Shown here one piece after another: positions 1-5,056 of a stretch of 5,481 nt of DNA (position 1 is the stretch's first letter; every line of letters begins with the position of its first letter). Made by a program: the position numbers and the translations under genes. The notes under the pieces are model-generated. The model ran no database searches, had not been told where the DNA came from, and saw nothing but the letters and a program-made list of their open reading frames with translations. The stretch is from an uncultured bacterium. GTDB taxonomy: Bacteria > Planctomycetota > Phycisphaerae > Phycisphaerales > SM1A02. The stretch lies in NCBI GenBank assembly GCA_903938205.1, contig CAJACJ010000533.1, positions 1-5,481 on the forward strand, written 5' to 3'.

Positions 1-33
1 ATCCGTGTGCGTGGCATCGCTAGTATCGTAGAT

Positions 34-807
34 ATGCGCAATCAACTTTCAATCGTGTGTAATGGACTCTTGGCTGGATTGTTTTTTGGCGCGCTGGTGT
101 CGTGTGCCGACGACGCGCCCAAACCCAAGCTTCCAGCGGCGTTTCCTGTGCAAACTACGTCAAACGCGGGCGCGATTTCCGCGCCAACCGCCGTGGCGAC
201 CAATGTAATTTCACCGACGAACTCAAATGTCACGTCATCCACCAACTCAAATGCGATTGCTTCAACAATACCCGCGGCCGTCCCCTCCGTGGATCCGTTG
301 ACAAGTAGTGCCACTTCAAATCCGTCGTTGATTGAATTACCGTCAATCACGCTGCCCAAGCCCGCGGCGTGGACGTGGGTGAAGCCGTCAATGCAGTTTC
401 GCACTTTGCAATATCAAGTGTGCAACCCTGGTCCAGGAAAAGTTGCGCAGTGCGCGGACCTCATTGTGAGCGTGTTCAAGTTGGGCGATGGAGGCAGTGT
501 GGACGCCAACATTGGCCGCTGGAAAAATCAATTTCAAAATATTGACGGCAGTCTAGCGGAACCAACTCGTTCACAGCGCGTGGTGGCTGGAGCATCCGTG
601 ACGCGCGTTGACTTGAAGGGCGCGTGGAAGGGCATGGGCATGGGCGAGGCGCAAAATAATTCCGAGCAACTCGCCGCCGCCATCGAGTTGCCGCAAGAAA
701 CTATTTACATTCGCATGGTCGGTCCAGAGAGCGCCGTGGAAGCCGCTCGAAAAGATTTTGAAGCCATGGTGGATGGACTTGCGCCACGCGCGCCGCTTGT
801 GAAGTGA
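34..807 (+). CDS. Lipoprotein of unknown function, planctomycete-type C-terminal domain
   Basis: Predicted lipoprotein of 257 residues; function unknown. The ATG at 34 is preferred over the in-frame GTG at 7 because it gives a compact signal peptide: basic MRNQ, a hydrophobic core at about residues 11-22, and the lipobox LVSC with Cys24 as the lipidated residue. Residues 25-110 are a low-complexity linker rich in Ala, Ser, Thr, Asn and Pro, with two TNSN units eight residues apart (63-73). Residues 111-250 form a folded domain starting AAWTWVKPSMQFR, with GGSVDANIGRWKNQF at 153-167 and a final IYIRMVGPESAV segment. This pattern resembles a family of uncharacterised proteins I associate with Planctomycetes (from memory, not searched). 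Cys130 and Cys140 could form a disulfide in the periplasm. No Shine-Dalgarno sequence precedes the ATG. The next gene is on the opposite strand and the shared gap ends in a terminator. Confidence is high that this is a gene and low on any function. Confidence 0.85.
   Translation: MRNQLSIVCNGLLAGLFFGALVSCADDAPKPKLPAAFPVQTTSNAGAISAPTAVATNVISPTNSNVTSSTNSNAIASTIPAAVPSVDPLTSSATSNPSLIELPSITLPKPAAWTWVKPSMQFRTLQYQVCNPGPGKVAQCADLIVSVFKLGDGGSVDANIGRWKNQFQNIDGSLAEPTRSQRVVAGASVTRVDLKGAWKGMGMGEAQNNSEQLAAAIELPQETIYIRMVGPESAVEAARKDFEAMVDGLAPRAPLVK
217..264 (+). repeat. Short 24-bp-period direct repeat within the lipoprotein linker
   Basis: AACTCAAATG occurs at 220-229 and again at 244-253, 24 bases apart and in frame. 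It encodes two TNSN-containing eight-residue units in the linker between the lipidated cysteine and the folded domain. This looks like a minor in-frame duplication that can vary linker length; no further exact copies were seen. Confidence 0.5.
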
Positions 808-880
808 TTTCAAAATAGACGTGCGACAATCTTCAAGTGTCGTTCATTTCGCAATGTATAAAGCCAATTGTCTTGTGCAA

Positions 881-914
881 CGTTTGACTCACCAAGAAGC
901 GGTGAGCGCAAACG
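881..914. other. Intergenic hairpin with asymmetric bulge
   Basis: CGTTTG (881-886) pairs with CAAACG (909-914), and CTCACC (888-893) pairs with GGTGAG (901-906). The loop is AAGAAGC and there is a small bulge (887 against 907-908). This makes 12 base pairs in all. Neither side is followed directly by a T-run, so it is not a classical intrinsic terminator by itself; it may lie at the 3' end of the upstream lipoprotein mRNA. It sits 16 bases before the strong terminator at 931-968. Confidence 0.45.
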
Positions 915-924
915 CGGCGCGCAA

Positions 925-973
925 AAATAAAAACGCGCGGAGTGAAAACAATTTCAATCCGCGCGTTTGTTTT
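925..973. terminator. Bidirectional intrinsic terminator between lipoprotein and sod genes
   Basis: AAACGCGCGG (931-940) is a perfect inverted repeat of CCGCGCGTTT (959-968). The stem continues inward through A941-T958, one mismatch (942/957), and TGAAA (943-947) with TTTCA (952-956), leaving loop ACAA. Read on the minus strand the stem is followed by TTTTTATTTTT, an ideal U-tract that ends the sod message about 18 bases after its stop. Read on the plus strand the stem runs into TTTGTTTT, so it can also stop the lipoprotein transcript. Confidence 0.85.
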
Positions 974-985
974 GACTGAATCAGC

Positions 986-1774
986 TCACTTTGCCGCGGC
1001 GAAACGCTTGTTCACTTCGTTCCAATTCACCACGTCCCACCAACTCTTCAAGTAATCGGCTCGGCGATTCTGGTACTTCAAGTAGTACGCGTGCTCCCAC
1101 ACATCCACGCCAAGAATGGGCGTGCCCAGCGTGTCAATGGTGCCCTTCATCAGCGGATTGTCCTGATTCGCGGTGCTGACCACTTCAAGCGCGCCGCCTG
1201 GTTTCACAATCAGCCACGACCAACCACTGCCGAAGCGTTTCATGCCACCGTCGGCAAGCTTGGCTTTGAAATCTTCCATGGTGCCAAAAGTTTTTGTAAT
1301 GGCCGCGCTCAACTCCGCGCTTGGCGCGCCGCCGCTGCCTACTGGAGCCATGATTTGCCAGAACATGCTGTGGTTGAAATGTCCGCCGCCGTTGTTGCGC
1401 ACCGCGCCACGAATGGCTTCTGGCAATGATGGCAGCGAGGCGCACAATTCCTCGATTGTTTTATTTTGCAGATCGGCTTGCCCTTCAAGCGCCTTGTTTA
1501 AATTGTCGACATACGCCTGATGGTGCTTGGTGCGATGAATGATCATGGTCTGTGAATCAATCGATGGCTCAAGCGCGGCCTCTGGATACGGAAGACTTGG
1601 AAGTGTGAATGGCATGTGTTGCTCCTTCTGAGTTATGGGTTGAGTTGATGGTGCGGCGCTGCTGTTGGCCGCGAGTAAAGTTTGCGAGATTCCCTGCGAG
1701 GACAGCGCCGTGAACGCGCCAAGCCCAACAAGGGAGTGGCGCAAAAAACTTCGGCGGTTTGCTGCGTCGGACAT
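986..1774 (-). CDS. sodA: Tat-exported superoxide dismutase, Mn-type
   Basis: Converts superoxide to oxygen and hydrogen peroxide. The 262-residue form starts at the ATG ending at 1774 and begins MSDAANRRSFLRH, a twin-arginine motif followed by a hydrophobic stretch (residues 14-36) and a short Ala/Ser linker. This predicts export of the folded, metal-loaded enzyme. The dismutase proper runs from residue 54 (MPFTLPSLPY) to 262. By comparison with E. coli SodA the metal ligands are His80, His135, Asp224 and His228, with second-shell His84 and Tyr88. GGHFNHSMFW (131-139) and the Gln in STANQDNP (Gln204) are marks of the Mn rather than the Fe subtype, though cambialistic use is possible. An in-frame ATG lies 13 codons further upstream (ends 1813); it would bury the Tat motif deeper, so 1774 is preferred. 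The gene is divergent from thiE and ends at a strong terminator. An internal start with a perfect ribosome binding site is listed separately. Confidence 0.93.
   Translation of the reverse strand: MSDAANRRSFLRHSLVGLGAFTALSSQGISQTLLAANSSAAPSTQPITQKEQHMPFTLPSLPYPEAALEPSIDSQTMIIHRTKHHQAYVDNLNKALEGQADLQNKTIEELCASLPSLPEAIRGAVRNNGGGHFNHSMFWQIMAPVGSGGAPSAELSAAITKTFGTMEDFKAKLADGGMKRFGSGWSWLIVKPGGALEVVSTANQDNPLMKGTIDTLGTPILGVDVWEHAYYLKYQNRRADYLKSWWDVVNWNEVNKRFAAAK
1613..1627 (-). promoter_or_regulatory. Internal ribosome binding site and second start in sod
   Basis: On the minus strand AAGGAG stands six bases before the ATG that ends at 1615. That ATG begins MPFTLPSLPY, the normal N-terminus of cytosolic Mn superoxide dismutases. 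Starting here would give a 209-residue enzyme without the Tat signal, close to the usual length of about 206. None of the other gene starts in the window has so good a Shine-Dalgarno sequence. The same bases also encode Gln-Lys-Glu-Gln-His of the long form, so chance is possible. Confidence 0.5.
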
Positions 1775-1838
1775 GTCGCCAACAATAGGGCGCGGCGGCG
1801 CATTGCGCCACATGTGAAATTCAATTTGTTTTTAGATT

Positions 1839-1866
1839 GCGTTCGCTCAGTGTTCAGAGCGAGCGC
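1839..1866. promoter_or_regulatory. 10-bp hairpin in the sod/thiE divergent region
   Basis: GCGTTCGCTC (1839-1848) pairs with GAGCGAGCGC (1857-1866), with one G-T pair and an eight-base loop (AGTGTTCA). It lies 54 bases before the thiE ATG and upstream of both sod start candidates. It could be an RNA hairpin in the thiE leader or a DNA dyad for a regulator of one or both genes. No thiamine-pyrophosphate riboswitch consensus was found around it. Confidence 0.4.
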
Positions 1867-1920
1867 CTTGGACATGAACTTCACCATGAAATTGCTGCGC
1901 GGATTGCGTACTCTTGCTCC

Positions 1921-2976
1921 ATGCGAAGTGAACATCGAATCATTGACGCCGCGGGTAATCGTGCGCGCGAAGGCTTGCGAACGTTGGAGGATGTTCTTCG
2001 ATTCGCGCTTGATCATGCGGATTTATTGCGGCGCGCCAAGACATTACGCCACCAATTGCGCGCGGCATTTGATCGATTTCCCGCGGGATTGTTGGAGGCG
2101 CACCGCGACGCGGCGGGGGACGCTGGCCAACATGCGCATACGCCGCAAGAATTTCAGCGCGGTGATGTGCGCGCCGTTGCGGTGGCCGCGGGCAAGCGCG
2201 TAATTGAGGCGCTGCGAACGCTTGAAGAAGTTGGAAAAATTCTTGACGGCGCATTCGCCCAACAGATCGCCGCCATGCGCTACGCCATGTACGACTTGGA
2301 ACGCGACGCCATTCTTGCGTTTGGTTCGTCCGCGCGCTTTCAGCCACGCGTGTGCGTATTACTGACCGAGTCGCTGTGCAAACTTCCTTGGATGGATGTG
2401 CTGCGCGGTGCGCTTGATGGCGGCGCCGACATGATTCAAGTGCGCGAGAAAAATATGTCCGACCGCGATTTGATCGCGCGCGTTGAAAAAATTATGGAAG
2501 TGGCGCGCCCCGCCAAAGCGCGAGTGATTGTGAATGACCGCGTTGACATTGCGCTGGCCAGTGGCGCTGACGGCGTTCACTTGGGCACTGGGGATTTATC
2601 CATTCGCGCCGCGCGCAAACTTGCCGGCACCAATTTGCTCATTGGCGCCAGCACGCACAACGCCGCCGAAGCATTAGCCGCTGTGACGGAAGGCGCAGAT
2701 GTGTGCGGCGTGGGCGCCATCTTTGCCACACAATTGAAACCCGATCGTGCCCCGTGCGGTGTGGAACTTGTGTCGGAGTTCATTCGTCATTACCCGCACG
2801 TGCCGCACCTTGCGATCGGTGGAATTTCTGCGCAAAACATTGAGCAATTGACTGCCGTGGGTTGTCGCGGCGTGGCCGTCAGCGGCGCGGTGTGTGGCGC
2901 AAGCAATCCCGCGGCCGTGGTTGCGCACTTGCTTGAAAAACTTACGCCACACACATCGGAGCACGCTTGCGCATGA
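1921..2976 (+). CDS. thiE: ThiD2-ThiE fusion: thiamine-phosphate synthase
   Basis: Joins HMP-pyrophosphate and the thiazole phosphate to make thiamine phosphate, in the cytoplasm. The 351-residue protein has two parts. Residues 5-135 start RIIDAAGNRAREGLRTLEDVLRF and contain KRVIEALRTLEEVGK (92-106); this matches the ThiD2-type domain known N-terminal to ThiE in some phyla and reported as an alternative HMP-phosphate kinase. Residues 142-341 are a ThiE TIM barrel: QVREK (173-177), VNDRVDIALASGADGVHLGTGD (204-225), IGASTHN (241-247), GADVCGVGAIFATQLKP (258-274) and AIGGISAQNI (298-307). The usual Pro of the 'IFPT' motif is Ala269. ATG 1921 is preferred over TTG 1837 because homology begins within a few residues; it has no Shine-Dalgarno. 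The stop codon overlaps the first copy of the 37-bp repeat. The fusion suggests that consecutive pyrimidine phosphorylation and coupling steps sit in one polypeptide; kinase activity is inferred. Confidence 0.93.
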   Translation: MRSEHRIIDAAGNRAREGLRTLEDVLRFALDHADLLRRAKTLRHQLRAAFDRFPAGLLEAHRDAAGDAGQHAHTPQEFQRGDVRAVAVAAGKRVIEALRTLEEVGKILDGAFAQQIAAMRYAMYDLERDAILAFGSSARFQPRVCVLLTESLCKLPWMDVLRGALDGGADMIQVREKNMSDRDLIARVEKIMEVARPAKARVIVNDRVDIALASGADGVHLGTGDLSIRAARKLAGTNLLIGASTHNAAEALAAVTEGADVCGVGAIFATQLKPDRAPCGVELVSEFIRHYPHVPHLAIGGISAQNIEQLTAVGCRGVAVSGAVCGASNPAAVVAHLLEKLTPHTSEHACA

Positions 2977-3120
2977 TGTTGATTTCACAAAAATTTTTTG
3001 CGCTTCCACATGATTTTGTTTTCACAAAAAACTTTGAGCATGCAATATGATTTTGTTTTCACAAACAAATTTAGTCATGTCCAATGATGTTGTTTTCACA
3101 AAAAAATTCACCGCGGTTCA
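2973..3120. repeat. Four direct repeats with exact 37-bp period
   Basis: Copies start at 2973, 3010, 3047 and 3084, each exactly 37 bases long. The first 19 bases are nearly invariant, ATGATKTTGWTTTCACAAA; the remaining 18 are variable apart from being A/T-rich at their start. Inside the conserved part lies a small dyad, TTGT-TTTC-ACAA, extending to TTTTGT/ACAAAA in copy 2 and weakened to TTG/CAA in copy 1. Copy 1 begins on the last base of the final thiE codon; copy 4 ends 42 bases before the hydrolase start. The block is far more A/T-rich than its surroundings. Possible roles are an array of regulator sites (37 bp is about 3.5 helical turns, so neighbouring sites would face opposite sides), an RNA leader, or an old tandem duplication with constraint on one half. 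No known family recognised. Confidence 0.85.
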
Positions 3121-3166
3121 TTTGACTGTGCGTTTGCCACAAATCTTGAGGCGCAAACTCTTGTGA
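2973..3166 (+). other. Chain of overlapping mini-ORFs linking thiE to the hydrolase
   Basis: Each repeat copy starts with ATGA. An ORF opened in copy 1 (2973-3050, 25 codons, begins MMLISQK) has its TGA inside the ATGA of copy 3. The ORF opened there (3047-3166, 39 codons, begins MILFSQT) has its TGA overlapping the GTG start of the hydrolase as GTGA. The thiE stop itself overlaps the copy 1 ATG as ATGA. A second series runs 3010-3087 to 3084-3125. The 37-base period makes the ATGA phase automatic; the absence of other stops and the GTGA at 3163 are not. There is no Shine-Dalgarno and the substitutions do not favour silent changes, so translation is speculative. Confidence 0.2.
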
Positions 3167-3984
3167 TTGCTCTCAACGCCGCGCTCACCTTGCTTGGAAC
3201 TGGAACTAGTTCCGGCGTGCCCGTGATTGGTTGCGACTGCGCCACATGTCAAAGCACTGATCCGCGTGATAAACGTTTGCGCACAGGCGCCATGTTGCAA
3301 TTCACAGACACCACTGGCCAGCCGCGCGTGATCTTGATCGATGTTCCGCCCGACCACCGCGAGCAAAGTTTGCGCGCGGGTATTGATCGCTGCGACGCGA
3401 TCTTGATCACGCATGGACATGTCGACCACGTCTTTGGTCTTGATGAAGTGCGCCGCTACAACGCCATGATGCGTCAGCCGATTCCGGTGTACGCCGACAA
3501 TGAAACATGGGAGCAACTTGAGCGCGTCTATCGCCACATTTTTTTCCGCAAGGAGAATAAAAATGATTCCTTTGTCGCCTCGCTCACGCAACAACGCGTG
3601 GCGCATGGCACGCAACTGAACTTGCACGGAATTTCCGCGACGGCTTTCACGCTGATGCACGGCCGTCTGCCCATTCTCGGCTGGCGATTTGATTCACCGA
3701 ATGCCGATCCACTATTTCCCATCGCCTATTGCACCGACGTGAACCACATTCCAAATGAGAGTTGGCCGTTTCTAGAGGGCATCAACACGCTCATTCTGGA
3801 CATGTTGCGCCCGCGCGCCCATCCGACTCATTTTACGTGCGATCAGGCCATTGCCACGGCCGAGAAAATTGCGGCAAAACAAACGATTTTCGTGCATATG
3901 ACCCATGATCTTCTTCATGGCGAGTTTGACCCCACTCTGCCCTCTGGCATGCGCCTGGGCTTTGACTCGATGAAGATTTCCTAG
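3163..3984 (+). CDS. PhnP-like metallo-beta-lactamase-fold hydrolase
   Basis: Metal-dependent hydrolase of the MBL fold, 273 residues, cytoplasmic (no signal peptide). The N-terminus LTLLGTGTSSGVPVIGC is typical of the PhnP/RNase Z-like branch. Cys24, Cys26 and Cys29 (GCDCATC) resemble the structural zinc site known in PhnP. The metal-binding motif is HGHVDH (84-89), with further likely ligands His166, Asp192 (YCTDVN) and His248 (HMTHD). All expected metal residues appear present, so it should be active. PhnP acts on cyclic phosphodiesters in phosphonate breakdown, but no other phn gene is here and many relatives have unknown substrates, so no symbol is assigned. The GTG at 3163 is the only good start: the frame upstream is closed at 3085-3087 and offers no other start close to the LLGTG motif. 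A GAGG lies 11 bases before it, a weak ribosome binding site. It follows the 37-bp repeats and precedes atpG by 51 bases. Confidence 0.88.
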   Translation: MIALNAALTLLGTGTSSGVPVIGCDCATCQSTDPRDKRLRTGAMLQFTDTTGQPRVILIDVPPDHREQSLRAGIDRCDAILITHGHVDHVFGLDEVRRYNAMMRQPIPVYADNETWEQLERVYRHIFFRKENKNDSFVASLTQQRVAHGTQLNLHGISATAFTLMHGRLPILGWRFDSPNADPLFPIAYCTDVNHIPNESWPFLEGINTLILDMLRPRAHPTHFTCDQAIATAEKIAAKQTIFVHMTHDLLHGEFDPTLPSGMRLGFDSMKIS

Positions 3985-4035
3985 CCTCAAACGTGCGCGT
4001 GCCCGCCGCCAAAAATTCGCTAAACTTCTTGCCCC

Positions 4036-4923
4036 ATGGCGCAGATCCGCGAAATTAAAAAACGAATGGTCGCTGTCCGAACGATTCAACGCATCACCAA
4101 AACGATGCAGATGATCGCCACGGCGAAGTTCACCGCAAGTCTTGCGCGCGCGAAAGCCAGTCGGCCATACATGGAGCGTATTCGTGAGTTGGTTGCCGAA
4201 GTCGCGGCGCGCGCTGGTGATGAAAGTCATCCGCTCTGTCTCGCTCCTGCAAAGCCAGCCGGCAAAGAACTTATTCTTGTCATTGCAAGCGATCGTGGAT
4301 TGTGCGGCGCCTACAACGGACATGTCCTGCGCACTTCGCTCATCGCTTTAAAGGGCGTCAAGAGTCGCAATGCGGAAAGCGTTGTTGAAACCATCGGCAA
4401 AAAAGCCACGGCGTTTTTTAAGTTTCAAAAGATTCCAGTTGTGCAGAAGCACCAATTTGGTGATCGACCAACATTTGAAATGGTGGAGCCACTGGCGGAG
4501 CGTTTGATGAGCGAGTATCTCGCGGGTCAATACGACGCGTGCCGAGTGGTCTATATGAAATTTGTCAGCAACAGCAAGCAGGTTCCAGAGACCATGCAAT
4601 TGCTGCCAATGCGCGTCCCCGCCGCCGCTAAAAGCAATACCACTAGCGACACCAAGAGCAGCGAGGCCCTGTACGACTTCAGTCCAAATGCGGGCGAATT
4701 GTTGAATGAATTGCTGCCGCGCGCCGTGAAAATAAGTTTGTTCCAGGCAGTCATCGATGCCATCGTCAGCGAAAATGTTATGCGCATGATCGCCATGAAG
4801 GCCGCCACCGACAACGCTTCTGGAATCGCGAAATCCTTGCACCGCAGTTACAACCGCGCACGCCAAGGTCGCATTACCACAGAGCTCACGGAAATTATTT
4901 CTGGTGCCGCCGCTTTGGAATAA
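4036..4923 (+). CDS. atpG: F1 ATP synthase gamma subunit
   Basis: Central rotor shaft of F1Fo ATP synthase, linking the c-ring to the catalytic alpha3beta3 head at the inner face of the membrane. At 295 residues it is close to the E. coli length of 287. The N-terminal coiled-coil helix carries IKKRMVAVRTIQRITKTMQMIATAKF (7-32). DRGLCGAYN (86-94) is the conserved motif of the Rossmann-like domain. The C-terminal helix contains SENVMRMIAMKAATDNA (245-261) and YNRARQGRITTELTEIISGAAAL (272-294), including the family signature ITxELxEIxxGAxA. Residues 198-215 are a Ser/Thr/Lys-rich loop of the kind that varies between species. The ATG at 4036 places the protein at the standard MAQIREIKKRM start; there is no Shine-Dalgarno. 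It is not flanked by atpA or atpD: upstream is the MBL hydrolase, downstream a convergent gene. It may share a transcript with thiE and the hydrolase. Confidence 0.97.
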   Translation: MAQIREIKKRMVAVRTIQRITKTMQMIATAKFTASLARAKASRPYMERIRELVAEVAARAGDESHPLCLAPAKPAGKELILVIASDRGLCGAYNGHVLRTSLIALKGVKSRNAESVVETIGKKATAFFKFQKIPVVQKHQFGDRPTFEMVEPLAERLMSEYLAGQYDACRVVYMKFVSNSKQVPETMQLLPMRVPAAAKSNTTSDTKSSEALYDFSPNAGELLNELLPRAVKISLFQAVIDAIVSENVMRMIAMKAATDNASGIAKSLHRSYNRARQGRITTELTEIISGAAALE

Positions 4924-4937
4924 ATTCACAGGCGTTG

Positions 4938-4966
4938 CTGACGGTGGACCGTATTTCAGATTTTTT
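4938..4966 (+). terminator. Probable intrinsic terminator after atpG
   Basis: CTGA (4938-4941) pairs with TCAG (4956-4959) and CGG (4942-4944) with CCG (4949-4951), with loop TGGA and a four-base bulge (TATT, 4952-4955). The stem is followed by ATTTTTT (4960-4966). The stem is short and imperfect, but the U-tract and its place 15 bases after the atpG stop support the call. Confidence 0.5.
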
Positions 4967-4976
4967 ACTTTAGATA

Positions 4977-5042
4977 GTGGCGCTCATTTTAAATTGAGTT
5001 GCAATTCCGTCATTGTGAAATGACGCAACGCGCAAGCGCCAC
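4977..5042 (+). ncRNA. Candidate structured RNA element (three-way junction) downstream of atpG
   Basis: A perfect 8-bp closing stem, GTGGCGCT (4977-4984) with AGCGCCAC (5035-5042), encloses two hairpins. The first is AATTG/CAATT (4992-4996 with 5002-5006, loop AGTTG). The second is CGTCATT/AATGACG (5008-5014 with 5019-5025), whose loop GTGA is a GNRA tetraloop when read on the plus strand. GTTG in the first loop (4998-5001) could pair with CAAC (5026-5029), giving a pseudoknot or an alternative stem. No U-tract follows on either strand, so it is not an ordinary terminator. The fold was made by eye, without energy or covariation support, and I recognise no known family. Confidence 0.35.
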
Positions 5043-5056
5043 GTGCCAATCAAAAA

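Noticed and set aside
7..33. GTG start at 7 for the first lipoprotein
   Set aside because: It would add nine residues including Asp before the signal peptide; ATG 34 gives a normal lipoprotein signal.
1775..1920. TPP riboswitch upstream of thiE
   Set aside because: The CTGAGA and ACCTGA-type conserved segments expected of the THI box are absent; only a simple hairpin is present.
1837..1920. TTG start at 1837 for thiE
   Set aside because: The extra 28 residues have no similarity to the ThiD2-ThiE family and would run through the 10-bp hairpin; ATG 1921 fits the family start.
1682..2203. Plus-strand ORF of 173 codons across the sod start and thiE N-terminal region
   Set aside because: It overlaps two genes with clear homology in other frames, has a composition rich in Arg and Cys, and shows no recognisable domain.
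2973..3120. CRISPR array
   Set aside because: The conserved part is about 19 bases and the variable part about 18, both shorter than usual CRISPR repeats and spacers. There are only four imperfect copies and no cas gene nearby.
3118..3660. Minus-strand ORF of 180 codons opposite the hydrolase
   Set aside because: It is antisense to a well-supported MBL-fold gene and has no recognisable motif; long shadow frames are expected with this codon use.
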